Under the pieces are notes generated by a model. It ran no database searches and had not been told where the DNA came from. It saw only the letters and a program-made list of their open reading frames with translations. A program made the position numbers and the translations under genes. From Oscillospiraceae bacterium (GTDB lineage: Bacteria > Bacillota > Clostridia > Oscillospirales > Oscillospiraceae): DNA of 39,710 nt. Positions 7,273 to 15,780 of the stretch are shown piece after piece. Each line of letters begins with the position of its first letter. The stretch's first letter is position 1. The DNA lies in NCBI GenBank assembly GCA_017435525.1, contig JAFSEW010000041.1:1-39710 (forward strand), in the 5' to 3' direction.

Positions 7273-8541
7273 TTATGCCTCCTTCATCGGGTAAATCACA
7301 GACAGGCAGCTGCGCTGCCGGGTGACTACCCGGCGCAGAAATGCCTGCACTTCTTCTTTTTGAATACTCTGGTACAGTGCGGGGAATTGGGGATAATCAT
7401 ACCCGCTGAAATGATAGGCGCAGAGCCGGAAGCAGGTGGAATCGAAGCTGTCCAGCTCCCGAATCCGGCGGCCCAGGGCGCTGCGCTTCATCCGCAGGAA
7501 GTCCGCCTCCGGGATTCCCTGCCGCAGCAGCGTTTCCAGACCTGCCAGCACCGCTTCTTTCACCCCTTCGGGGTGATTGCTGTCGCCGGAGCAGGTGAGC
7601 ATCGCCATGCCGTCCACTGTTTCGAAGCCGCCGCCGAAGGAGGAGTCGATAAGCCCATCCTCATACATCTGCAGATACAGGGCTGAAGATTCTCCGAACA
7701 GGGCCTCCGCAGCCAGATCGCCGATGATCTCCTGCCGCACGGCAGCTTCCCCCTTGCCGGGGGCTTCGCACTTGAAGCCCAGCTGGAACATGGGCATTGC
7801 CACTTCCATGCAGGACTGCACCAGATTCTCCGGACAGTCCATCATTTCTTCAGGAATAGGCTGCTTGATGCCCACAGGCTTTCTTTCATCCCCCAGCACT
7901 TCCCGTGCCATGGCAGCCACAGCATCGGCATCCACATCACCCACCACGCACAGCACCATATTCTCCGGGGTGTAGAAGGCCCGGTGGCAGGTTTCCAGCA
8001 CCTGGGGGGTGATGCCCGCCAGGGTCTTACGGGTACCCAGAATGGTCTCCCGGATTCGGTGGTGGGGGTACATGGCTGCCATCAGCTGCTCAAACACCCG
8101 GCTGTCCGGGCTGTCGGCGGCCATATCGATCTCCTGACCGATGATGCCCTGCTCCTTGGCCACGCTTTCTTCCGTAAAATACGCCGTGGACACAAACTGC
8201 AGCAGCAGCTTCAGACAGGGCTCAAAATTCTCCGTGCAGGAGAAATAATAGGCGGTCATATCATAGCTGGTGAAGGCGTTGGGGTTGGCGCCCATGGCGG
8301 CAAAATCCGCCGACACTTCTCCCCAGGGCATATCGAACATCTTATGTTCCAGATAGTGGGCCACCCCCTGGGGTGCTTCGTAAGCCACGCCGTCCAGAGT
8401 AAAGCACCGGTGGATGGAACCGTAGTCCGTGACGAAATAGGCCAGCTTCTTCCGAAAGCCCGGCCTCGGCATCACCAGCACCGTCAGGCCGTTTGGCAGC
8501 ACCTGCCGGCAGACGGTTTCTTCCAATGCGGGATAATACAT
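7273..8541 (-). CDS. M16 zinc peptidase, YmfH type
   Basis: A 422-residue M16 (insulinase/pitrilysin) peptidase. The inverted zinc motif HYLEH is at residues 62-66, and the downstream glutamate ligand is in GQEIDM (about E137). These are intact, so this is the catalytically competent partner. In Bacillus the YmfF/YmfH pair is linked genetically to modification of EF-P; elsewhere such pairs process peptides. Its ATG shares one base with the stop of the upstream gene (TGATG), which indicates translational coupling and a heterodimer. The actual substrate cannot be read from the sequence. Confidence 0.85.
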   Translation of the reverse strand: MYYPALEETVCRQVLPNGLTVLVMPRPGFRKKLAYFVTDYGSIHRCFTLDGVAYEAPQGVAHYLEHKMFDMPWGEVSADFAAMGANPNAFTSYDMTAYYFSCTENFEPCLKLLLQFVSTAYFTEESVAKEQGIIGQEIDMAADSPDSRVFEQLMAAMYPHHRIRETILGTRKTLAGITPQVLETCHRAFYTPENMVLCVVGDVDADAVAAMAREVLGDERKPVGIKQPIPEEMMDCPENLVQSCMEVAMPMFQLGFKCEAPGKGEAAVRQEIIGDLAAEALFGESSALYLQMYEDGLIDSSFGGGFETVDGMAMLTCSGDSNHPEGVKEAVLAGLETLLRQGIPEADFLRMKRSALGRRIRELDSFDSTCFRLCAYHFSGYDYPQFPALYQSIQKEEVQAFLRRVVTRQRSCLSVIYPMKEA

Positions 8542-9806
8542 CAGCTCTGCACCCCCTTCAGGAAAAATACGGTGTGGGGCCGCAAGGTCTTTGCCGCTGC
8601 CACGATCTGCTCCAAAGTGGCTGCTTCCACCGCCCGGATATAGGTATCCGGGGTCAGGGGCAGGCCGCTGAGGGCGGCGGTGGCATAGTAGCCTTCCAGC
8701 GCCCCTGGAGAATCCTGGGTAGACAACAGGGAAGAACGCAGGGATTCCTTGGCTGCGTTCAGCTCTTCGGGGGTAATTTCACCCCGGCAGCAGGCATCCA
8801 GCTGGGCCAGCACACCCCGCTGCACCGCTTCTTTCATGCCGCTGTCGATACCTGCGGACACGGTCACAAGGCCCTTGGAGCCGTGGAAGCCGGAGCCGAT
8901 GGCATAGCACAGCGACTGCCGCTCCCGGATTTCCATAAAGAGCTTACTGGTCATGCCGCCGCCAAAAATATGGTTTAATAGCTGCATAGGCACAAACCCT
9001 GCATCCCGGATGGTGATATCGCTCACCAGACCCATGCACAGCTTGCCCTGATTCACATCCATCTGGCGGACGGTATCGCTTTCCGGGCCGGTACGCAGTG
9101 GGGACTGTTCCGGCAAGTTAACATAATTTCTGTCAATCCGGTCAAAGAGTTCTTTCAGCAGCGCTGCCACCTGCTCCTGGGGGGCGCTGCCCACATACAC
9201 CAGCTCCACCCGGCTTTCCCGGAGGATCTTTTGGTAATGGTCATACAGGTCCCGGGGCGTCACAGCCTGGGCATCGGCAATTTCACCCAGCCGGGGAATG
9301 CCGAAGGAATCTCCCTTGCACATGGTGCGGATCATCTGCTCCATGGCATAAGCCCGCTTGTCGTTGAGCTGGGATTCGATGGAAGCGATGAGATTGCGCT
9401 TTTCGCTTTCCACAAAATCTTCCCGGAAGCAGCCGTCCTCCAGCACAGGCTCCAGCAGCAGCTGGCCTACAAATTTCAGCATGGGCTCCAGAATGGCATC
9501 GCCCTCCAGGGCGAACCTGTCTTCCATAAAGCCGCAGTAGAAGCCGGTGGTCTGATAGTCGCCCACCCGGCGCACCAGGGTGCCGACGCTGGCACCGTAG
9601 AGGTCATCCAGCCGCAAAGTAATGGCCCGCAGATCGGGATATTCCCGGGTACCCCGCAGCAGCACCGCAGGCAGCAGCGCATTGCGGGATGCCTCCTCCC
9701 GGCACATGGGGCGCACCAGCTGCAGGCTCAGGCAGCCCTGCTTGAAGCGGCTGTCGGGGATGCAGCGCAGCCGGATTCCCGGCCCCAGAGAAAGGGTTTG
9801 GTTCAT
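8541..9806 (-). CDS. M16 peptidase-like subunit, YmfF type (probably non-catalytic)
   Basis: A 421-residue M16-fold protein with no HxxEH motif, as expected for the inactive partner in two-subunit M16 peptidases. The C-terminal M16 half shows the conserved LLNHIFGGGMTSKLFMEIRE and ERQSLCYAIGS segments. The start is the ATG at 9804-9806: AAAGGAG lies 7 bases upstream, while the ATG two codons earlier is only one base from that site. It is first gene of an operon with the YmfH-type peptidase and lgt. Confidence 0.8.
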   Translation of the reverse strand: MNQTLSLGPGIRLRCIPDSRFKQGCLSLQLVRPMCREEASRNALLPAVLLRGTREYPDLRAITLRLDDLYGASVGTLVRRVGDYQTTGFYCGFMEDRFALEGDAILEPMLKFVGQLLLEPVLEDGCFREDFVESEKRNLIASIESQLNDKRAYAMEQMIRTMCKGDSFGIPRLGEIADAQAVTPRDLYDHYQKILRESRVELVYVGSAPQEQVAALLKELFDRIDRNYVNLPEQSPLRTGPESDTVRQMDVNQGKLCMGLVSDITIRDAGFVPMQLLNHIFGGGMTSKLFMEIRERQSLCYAIGSGFHGSKGLVTVSAGIDSGMKEAVQRGVLAQLDACCRGEITPEELNAAKESLRSSLLSTQDSPGALEGYYATAALSGLPLTPDTYIRAVEAATLEQIVAAAKTLRPHTVFFLKGVQS

Positions 9807-9837
9807 GAACATGCTCCTTTTGCGAATAATTGGCTTC

Positions 9838-9866
9838 ATTATATATCAGTTTCCCCCAAATAGGAA
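9838..9866 (-). promoter_or_regulatory. Promoter of ymfF-ymfH-lgt
   Basis: Minus strand: TTCCTA (9861-9866), a 17-base spacer and TATAAT (9838-9843). Confidence 0.6.
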
Positions 9867-9896
9867 GAGGGCAACAAAAATTTAACAGCTTATCCG

Positions 9897-9925
9897 TTGC
9901 CTTTTTCTCTGCTTTGCGGTAGAAT
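9897..9925 (+). promoter_or_regulatory. Promoter of prmA
   Basis: TTGCCT (9897-9902), a 17-base spacer and TAGAAT (9920-9925). Confidence 0.55.
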
Positions 9926-9961
9926 AGGGTGAGATATTATGCACGCAAGGGAGGTTCCCCC

Positions 9962-10918
9962 ATGGCTTGGCTGGAACTGAAAATTGACACACTGCCCACA
10001 GGCATTGAAGCTGCCGCCGCAGCCCTCACCGCCGCCGGCTTTGAAGACCTGGTGCTGGAAGACCAGGCAGAATTTGAAACCTTCCTGGAAGGCAACAAGG
10101 CCTACTGGGATTATATCGACGAAGATCTGCAGCAAAAGCTTCAGGGGCTTTCCTGCATCAAGCTGTACCTGGAAGATACCGACGCAGCCGGTATGGAGCG
10201 TCTGGAAGCACTGTTGGAAACTCTGCGGCAGCGCGCAGATCTGGGCGGTCTTGCGCTCACCGTCAGCCCCCTGCCGGAAACGGACTGGGAGGAAAGCTGG
10301 AAAGACAATTATCCCCCCCAGGAAATGGGCAGCACCCTGGTGGTGCTTCCCTACTGGCTCGCGGATGCCGATACCCAGGGCCGCCTGCCGGTAATTCTGG
10401 ATCCGGGCCTCACCTTCGGCACCGGTGCCCACCCCACCACTCAGATGGTGGTGGAAGCCATGGAAGCCCTGCTCCCCAAAGGCGGCAGCTGCCTGGATCT
10501 GGGCAGCGGCAGCGGAATCCTCTCCATTGCGGCATTGCGGCTGGGTGCCGGAAGCGCCATCGGCGTGGACATCGACCCCAAGGCCGAGGACATTGCCCGG
10601 GAGAACGCCGCCTACAACGGCTTTGCCGCCCCGGAATTCACCGCCCTCACCGGCAATGTCACCGCCGACAAAAAGCTGATGGATCAGCTGAAGCAGCAGC
10701 CCTATGATCTGGTGCTGGTAAACATTGTGGCGGATGTGATCATCCATCTGGCTCCGGTGCTGCCCCAATTTCTCACAGAAAGCAGCACCCTGATCCTCTC
10801 CGGCATTCTGGACAGCCGCCTGCGCGATGTCACCGGTGCCATCACTGCCGCCGGGCTTTCCGTTGAAACCATCCGCGCCAAGGAAGAATGGCGCTGCATT
10901 ACCGCAAAAAGGAGATAA
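9962..10918 (+). CDS. prmA: Ribosomal protein L11 methyltransferase
   Basis: A 318-residue class I S-adenosylmethionine-dependent methyltransferase that trimethylates ribosomal protein L11. The N-terminal L11-binding part (1-100) is followed by the PrmA hallmark LDPGLTFGTGAHPTT and the SAM-binding loop CLDLGSGSGILSIAA, then VDIDPKA and the catalytic-region LVNIVADV. AGGGAGG lies before the ATG at 9962. The downstream gene starts three bases after the stop, so the two share a transcript. Confidence 0.93.
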   Translation: MAWLELKIDTLPTGIEAAAAALTAAGFEDLVLEDQAEFETFLEGNKAYWDYIDEDLQQKLQGLSCIKLYLEDTDAAGMERLEALLETLRQRADLGGLALTVSPLPETDWEESWKDNYPPQEMGSTLVVLPYWLADADTQGRLPVILDPGLTFGTGAHPTTQMVVEAMEALLPKGGSCLDLGSGSGILSIAALRLGAGSAIGVDIDPKAEDIARENAAYNGFAAPEFTALTGNVTADKKLMDQLKQQPYDLVLVNIVADVIIHLAPVLPQFLTESSTLILSGILDSRLRDVTGAITAAGLSVETIRAKEEWRCITAKRR

Positions 10919-10921
10919 TCT

Positions 10922-11953
10922 ATGATCATACCCTATCGCACACGGCGGTTTTTCAAAGGGCTGGCAACCTTTCTGCTGGCGCTGATCCTGCTGTTTATTC
11001 TGGTGTGGGGCGTGTGGATTCTGTGGCTGGACCGGTTTGTGGTCTACTCCCGGGACGGTGCCAAGCTGGACTTCACCTTGCAGGAACCCCAGTCCGGCCA
11101 GCTGGCTGTGCCCCCGGCTGCGGAAGATCCCATTACCATCTACTATAACGAAGGCGAAAACGCCCTGAACACCAGCACCGAGCTGACGCAGCTTTCCGGC
11201 TACTACATCACCACCACCATGCTGATGGAAAATCCCACCCAGGTGCTGGATCTGGTGCGCAAGCTGCCGGACCAGGCCCCTGTTCTCATTGAAATGAAGG
11301 ATATTGTAGGCCGGTGTTACTATCAAAGTGAAGTGGCTCCCGTGAAAGAGGATGTGGACATGGACACCATCTCCAAGATCGTGGAGCACCTGACCCGCTC
11401 CAACCTCTACGCCATTGCCAGAATCCCCGCCTTCCGGGATTACACCTTCGGCCTCAACAATGTGCCCTTCGGCCTGCCCCATAAAAGCGGCAGAGGCCTG
11501 TGGATGGATGAAGCCCGGTGCTACTGGCTGAATCCTGGCAGCGACGGCGCGCTGAATTATCTGGTAAGCCTGGTGGAAGAGCTGAAAGCCATGGGCTTCA
11601 ACGAAGTGCTGCTGGGGGACTTCCGTTTCCCGGCCACCGACCAGATCAAGTTCAGCGGCAGCAAATCCGAGACTCTGATCAGCGCCGCACAGCGGCTGAC
11701 CACTGCCTGCGCCACCAACCAGTTCTGCCTTTCCTTCCTGATTGACGACACCGCCTTCACCCTGCCCGAAGGCCGCACCCGTGTGTATCTGGAAAACCGC
11801 ACCGCCGCCGATGTGAAAACCCTGGCGGAAGAACTGATGCTGGAAGATCCCACCGTGAAAATGGCCTTCATCACCGACCTGAAGGACACCCGTTTCGATG
11901 CTTACGGTGTGCTGCGGCCCATCACCTCGGTGGATCCTGAGGAATTATCCTGA
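10922..11953 (+). CDS. Membrane-anchored putative glycoside hydrolase-like protein (DUF4015-like)
   Basis: A 343-residue protein with a short basic N-terminus and one hydrophobic helix (about residues 12-35), so it should be membrane-anchored with the bulk outside the cell. The rest resembles the DUF4015 'putative glycosyl hydrolase' TIM barrel: TKTxVEHL-like helices, NLYAIARIPAFRDYTF, a WLNPGSDGALNYLVSLVEEL helix and GFNEVLLGDFRFP, which corresponds to the family's GFDEIQ..DYVRFP strand. The match is by pattern and not proven. It is transcribed with prmA, but no functional link is evident. A terminator follows at 12117. Confidence 0.6.
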   Translation: MIIPYRTRRFFKGLATFLLALILLFILVWGVWILWLDRFVVYSRDGAKLDFTLQEPQSGQLAVPPAAEDPITIYYNEGENALNTSTELTQLSGYYITTTMLMENPTQVLDLVRKLPDQAPVLIEMKDIVGRCYYQSEVAPVKEDVDMDTISKIVEHLTRSNLYAIARIPAFRDYTFGLNNVPFGLPHKSGRGLWMDEARCYWLNPGSDGALNYLVSLVEELKAMGFNEVLLGDFRFPATDQIKFSGSKSETLISAAQRLTTACATNQFCLSFLIDDTAFTLPEGRTRVYLENRTAADVKTLAEELMLEDPTVKMAFITDLKDTRFDAYGVLRPITSVDPEELS

Positions 11954-12116
11954 TTTGTTCATAAAATCGTCGCATTTTGTTTTCATTTGGGACATTGGCT
12001 GTTCAAATCCGGCAGCTATCTTAATAACAGAAAGGTTGCGGAAGCCGTGAGCCGCCTCCTTTCACCTCCGTAAACCTCTTTTCTACCTCTCTTCTTTCCA
12101 AACCAATAGCGAAAAG

Positions 12117-12144
12117 TCCCACCGCTTCCGCGGTGGGATTTTTT
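12117..12144 (+). terminator. Intrinsic terminator
   Basis: A 9-base perfect stem (12117-12125 with 12130-12138), TTCC loop and six T. It ends the prmA transcript. The 160 bases between the stop codon and this hairpin show nothing recognisable. Confidence 0.85.
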
Positions 12145-12158
12145 CCGTGCCGGCTGCA

Positions 12159-12186
12159 TTGACATTTCTCCGGGGCGCGGTATAAT
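12159..12186 (+). promoter_or_regulatory. Promoter of the phosphoribosyltransferase gene
   Basis: TTGACA (12159-12164), a 16-base spacer and TATAAT (12181-12186): both boxes are perfect consensus. Confidence 0.8.
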
Positions 12187-12220
12187 GGAAGTATCGAAAC
12201 TGTAAAGGAGCGTTTATCTT

Positions 12221-12775
12221 ATGGTATATCCTATGCATGTGGCAGGCCTGAAGCGGGAGCTTCCCCTGTGCAAGGTCAATGACCATCTTTATATCGGCGC
12301 ATTCGTCATCTTCGGCGACCAGGAGCTGACCGTAGCCTGCGCCCGGGATCTGCTGGCAAAGGCCCCGGAATACGATTACATCATCACCGCCGAAGCCAAG
12401 GGCATCCCCCTGGCCCATGAAATGGCCCGTCAGGCAGGGGACGCCAAGTACATCCTGGCCCGGAAAGCCCCCAAGCTGTATATGACCGACCTGTTTTCCG
12501 CCACGGTGCGCTCCATCACCACCGCCCGGGAGCAGACCCTTTACCTGGACGGCACCGATGCCGCTCTCATGAAGGGCAAGCGCATCCTCATTGTGGACGA
12601 TGTGATCTCCACCGGTGAGAGCCTGGCCGCTCTGGAAAATCTGGTGAAAAAGGCCGGGGGCATCATCTGCGGCCGCATGGCAATTCTGGCAGAAGGCGAC
12701 GCGATACAGCGCAATGACCTGATCTACCTGGAAGAGCTGCCCCTCTTTAACCCCGACGGCACCGTTATGAAATAA
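12221..12775 (+). CDS. Adenine/xanthine phosphoribosyltransferase-like protein
   Basis: A 184-residue type I phosphoribosyltransferase. The PRPP-binding signature is ILIVDDVISTGES and the early loop ITAEAKGIPLAHEMA resembles the Apt/Xpt family (EARGF type). Such enzymes salvage a purine base with PRPP to the nucleotide. Whether the base is adenine, xanthine or something else cannot be said. AAGGAG lies 10 bases before the ATG; a second ATG four codons on is possible. It is a single-gene unit with its own strong promoter and terminator; no purine riboswitch fold was recognised in the short leader. Confidence 0.8.
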   Translation: MVYPMHVAGLKRELPLCKVNDHLYIGAFVIFGDQELTVACARDLLAKAPEYDYIITAEAKGIPLAHEMARQAGDAKYILARKAPKLYMTDLFSATVRSITTAREQTLYLDGTDAALMKGKRILIVDDVISTGESLAALENLVKKAGGIICGRMAILAEGDAIQRNDLIYLEELPLFNPDGTVMK

Positions 12776-12780
12776 GCACT

Positions 12781-12812
12781 GCCCGGCACGTAAGTTCTGT
12801 GCCGGGCTTTTT
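12781..12812 (+). terminator. Intrinsic terminator
   Basis: A 9-base perfect GC-rich stem (12781-12789 with 12799-12807) and five T, five bases after the phosphoribosyltransferase stop. Confidence 0.85.
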
Positions 12813-12822
12813 CAAAAATATC

Positions 12823-12852
12823 TTTACACCCCCGAAGCCCATCTGCTATAAT
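12823..12852 (+). promoter_or_regulatory. Promoter of the MscS-type gene
   Basis: TTTACA (12823-12828), an 18-base spacer and TATAAT (12847-12852). Confidence 0.65.
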
Positions 12853-12884
12853 CCCTCTATACAAATGAAAAAGGAGTGTCTCTT

Positions 12885-13685
12885 ATGGATGTAATCAAAA
12901 CCTGGTTCTCTCTGGCTGCCACCTTCCTGGGTGCCAGCATTCTGCCCGCCGTGATTCTGCTGGCTCTGGGCATTGTGGCCATTCGCCTTGCCATGGGCAT
13001 CACCGAAAAGCTGCTGCAGAAGCTCAATTTGGAAAAAGCCGCCTGCGGCCTGATCAAAACCGTGCTGCGGGTGGTGCTCTGGGGTCTGCTGGCCCTGATG
13101 GTGGCTGACAAGCTGGGCATCGATGTCACCGGCGTGGTGGCCCTGGCCAGCGTGCTGACTTTGGCAATTTCCCTGTCCGTCCAGAACGCCCTGACCAACC
13201 TGATCAGCGGTTTCACCCTGCTCTACACCAAGCCCTTCGTCTCCGGCGACTATGTGGAGATCGCCGGTCAGAGCGGCACCGTCCAGGCCATCGGCCTCAC
13301 CTACACCAAGCTCTCCACCCCCGATAACAAGATGATCTCCATCCCCAACGGCTCCGTCACCTCCGCCCAGATCGTCAACTACACCGTCACCGGTACTCGC
13401 CGGGTGGACATTGCCGTGTCCGCCTCCTACGATGCCCCGGTGCAGCTGGTGCTGGAAGCCCTCCGTCAAGCCGCTGCCGTGCCCACCGCGCTGGAAGATC
13501 CCGCTCCTTTTGTGGCCCTGGACAGCTACGGCGAAAGCGCTATGAACTATGTGGTTCGGGTGTGGAGCACCTCTGCCGACTACTGGGATACCTACTTTGT
13601 CATCACCGAAAACATCAAGAAGTGTTTTGACGAAAAGGGTATCGAAATGACCTATCCCCACCTGAATGTCCATGTAAGCCAGTAA
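12885..13685 (+). CDS. mscS: Small-conductance mechanosensitive channel (MscS family)
   Basis: A 266-residue MscS-type channel that opens under membrane tension to release solutes after hypo-osmotic shock. Three hydrophobic helices lie in residues about 10-110; the pore helix TM3 is VVALASVLTLAISLSVQNALTN, with the family's small-residue packing. The beta domain follows with KPFVSGDYVEI, NKMISIPNG and the C-terminal alpha/beta domain. Length is typical for MscS. The ATG at 12885 has AAGGAG 8 bases upstream; a GTG three codons earlier overlaps that site and is unlikely. Confidence 0.92.
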   Translation: MDVIKTWFSLAATFLGASILPAVILLALGIVAIRLAMGITEKLLQKLNLEKAACGLIKTVLRVVLWGLLALMVADKLGIDVTGVVALASVLTLAISLSVQNALTNLISGFTLLYTKPFVSGDYVEIAGQSGTVQAIGLTYTKLSTPDNKMISIPNGSVTSAQIVNYTVTGTRRVDIAVSASYDAPVQLVLEALRQAAAVPTALEDPAPFVALDSYGESAMNYVVRVWSTSADYWDTYFVITENIKKCFDEKGIEMTYPHLNVHVSQ

Positions 13686-13705
13686 AAACCTTCCTGGCAG
13701 CAACT

Positions 13706-13803
13706 TGTAGGGGAGGGTCTTGACCCTCCCGTTACCGGGTGCGTTGATTTCCGGGCTGATACAGAAATGCAGGCTGACGGGAGGCTCAAGAGCCTCCCCT
13801 ACA
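13706..13803. repeat. Inverted extragenic repeat (GTAGGGGAGG family)
   Basis: A 98-base unit with complementary ends. The left arm begins TGTAGGGGAGG and the right arm ends CCTCCCCTACA; inside lie GGGTCTTGACCC and GGCTCAAGAGCC, themselves palindromic. About 50 unpaired bases lie between the arms. Repeats of this form (GTAGGGG...CCCCTAC) are scattered in many gut Clostridia. No open frame. Confidence 0.65.
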
Positions 13804-13822
13804 GGTGCATGAAAGAACAGAA

Positions 13823-13887
13823 AAGCGTGTGTTGTAAAATCGTTGCAACACACGCTTACCGGCAGGTCGATACGACCTGCCGGTTTT
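13823..13887. terminator. Back-to-back terminators between convergent genes
   Basis: Two perfect 12-base stems. The first (13823-13834 with 13846-13857) has its T-tract on the minus strand and fits the end of the ABC exporter transcript. The second (13858-13869 with 13873-13884, loop ATA) is followed by T on the plus strand and fits read-through from the MscS gene. Confidence 0.75.
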
Positions 13888-13942
13888 CTTGTCTATGTTC
13901 TTCTGTGCAGCTGTCCTGTTTACCCAAGACTTGTCTTCCGGG

Positions 13943-15667
13943 TTATTGAGATATTGTGTATAGCGAGTAGAAGTACCCTTTCTTCTCCACAAGATCGTCG
14001 AAGCTGCCGGATTCCGTGACGCTTCCGTTTTTGAGGGTCAGAACACAATCATACCGCTTCAGCAGATTCTCATCAAGGGAATGCGTAACAACGATGCGGG
14101 TCAATTCCTTTATGTTCAGGATCGCATTGGATACCTGGAAGGCTGTCTGCGCATCCAGCGCCGCGGTTGCTTCATCCACCAGCAAAACCTGGGACTTCTT
14201 CAGCAGGCTTCTGGCAATGGAGATCCGCTGCTTCTCACCACCGGAAAGACCACTGCCGTTTTCACCGCAGAGGTAATCCTCGCCGCGTTCTGCTATCAGC
14301 TTGGACAGGCCGGACAGTTCGATGGCACGATCCACTTCCTCTCTGGGGAAGTCTGAGAACATGGTGATATTATCCCGGATGGACGCATTGAAGATAAACA
14401 CATTCTGTTGAATCACCGAAACCATTTCATACAAGCTTTCGCTGCTGATCTGCCGCAGTTCGGTATCGTCATAGCAGATGGAACCGGCATAACCATTATG
14501 GGATGCTATCAGCAAATTCAGCAGGGTACTCTTGCCGCTGCCGGATGCGCCAACAATGGCATAGCTCTTGCCTGCTTCGAAGGTGAAGTTCACATCCTGC
14601 AATACGCATTTTTCCGCTTCGTAACCAAAGGACAGGTTATTTACCGTGATGCCACGGCTCAGTTCCTTCTTATTGTCCAAACCTTCTTCCCGGACATGAT
14701 CTTCCAACGCATCAGCCAGCTTGTCGATCAGGGCGCAGGACGCTTTACATTGAGCCATGTACTGCGGAACGGAACCGATGGGATTGACCACATAGTTCAT
14801 CAGGTTTACGAATGCAATTAATGTACCGGCAGAAATGGCATGACCGTGCATTGCCAGCGCGGCACCGGCGATGAATACACCGAACTGGGCCATAACACCG
14901 GCCACAATGCCCATGCAATGTACCACGATGGCTGTCTTTCTGCGTATCGTCTTGGCGACGGTGACTTCCCTGATCCGCTCTGCGAACAGACGGCACATGG
15001 CTGCTTCTGCCTTGAAGGACTTCACGACAGAGAAGCCGGACAGACTATCCGTGAGCGTAGACACATAAGATTCGTTCTTTTCGGACACCTTCTTTTCTGC
15101 TTCTGCCACACGGTTACCTGCCAAAACGGAAGCTACCACAGGCAGAAGCGCCAGCGCAATGCCAATTGCGGTTAGCAACGGAGAGTACCACAGCATCAGG
15201 CCAAAAGCACCGATGAACAACAGGATATCATCGATCAGTAGGAAGATATTTGCGAGATAGTCCGTTTCGATGGTATTGGCATCGTTGCTCAGCGCGGAGA
15301 TATAAAAAGATGTATTCTCCCCGGCAAAGGCAGAAATACCCTTCTGGGATATCTTCTGGAATACGAACTCTTTGTACTGTCCGATTGCCTTTGCAATAAA
15401 CCTGGGTTTGGACAGATAGGCCAGCCACATACCAAAGGCGAAGATCGCAATACAGACTACACAAAGTCCGGTCACCTGGATCAGTGTAAACTCCGTATCC
15501 GTACCGGTAGTCACATCGATCAGCTTCTGCATAAGCCAGGAGATCATCAGATTGGCACCAACCATGATAATCGTTTCCAGAACAGCTACTGCAAATGCAC
15601 TGGTGTTTCCCTTATAGAATTGCCGTGTAAAACTGCGACGGCGCTTGCGAATTGCCGATTTGTTCAT
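13943..15667 (-). CDS. ABC exporter, fused permease and ATPase
   Basis: A 574-residue type IV half-transporter that should act as a homodimer. Six hydrophobic helices fill residues about 20-300. The ATPase half has Walker A GASGSGKST (373-381), a Q-loop in VIQQNVFIF, the signature LSGGEKQR (474-481), Walker B VLLVDEATAALD (494 on) and the switch histidine in VVTHSLDE. GGAGG lies 10 bases before the ATG. Codon use and base composition are more AT-rich than the housekeeping genes to the left. The only neighbour on the same strand is an HTH-TPR regulator, so drug, lipid or peptide export under that regulator is plausible; no substrate gene is visible. Confidence 0.85.
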   Translation of the reverse strand: MNKSAIRKRRRSFTRQFYKGNTSAFAVAVLETIIMVGANLMISWLMQKLIDVTTGTDTEFTLIQVTGLCVVCIAIFAFGMWLAYLSKPRFIAKAIGQYKEFVFQKISQKGISAFAGENTSFYISALSNDANTIETDYLANIFLLIDDILLFIGAFGLMLWYSPLLTAIGIALALLPVVASVLAGNRVAEAEKKVSEKNESYVSTLTDSLSGFSVVKSFKAEAAMCRLFAERIREVTVAKTIRRKTAIVVHCMGIVAGVMAQFGVFIAGAALAMHGHAISAGTLIAFVNLMNYVVNPIGSVPQYMAQCKASCALIDKLADALEDHVREEGLDNKKELSRGITVNNLSFGYEAEKCVLQDVNFTFEAGKSYAIVGASGSGKSTLLNLLIASHNGYAGSICYDDTELRQISSESLYEMVSVIQQNVFIFNASIRDNITMFSDFPREEVDRAIELSGLSKLIAERGEDYLCGENGSGLSGGEKQRISIARSLLKKSQVLLVDEATAALDAQTAFQVSNAILNIKELTRIVVTHSLDENLLKRYDCVLTLKNGSVTESGSFDDLVEKKGYFYSLYTISQ

Positions 15668-15711
15668 GTTATGTAAACCTCCATATCTTAGCCATTGTGC
15701 TTATGATACAT

Positions 15712-15774
15712 CCGGGGGTCGGTTGATACAAGCAACTATATTTCGAGTCGGTGTTTCTATCCAACCACCCCCGG
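15712..15774 (-). other. Long hairpin between regulator and ABC exporter
   Basis: CCGGGGGTCGGTTG (15712-15725) pairs with CCAACCACCCCCGG (15761-15774), with one bulged C and a loop of about 35 bases. There is no U-tract. It lies in the intergenic mRNA of the two genes and could be a processing site, partial terminator or expression-balance element. Confidence 0.5.
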
Positions 15775-15780
15775 TTGAAT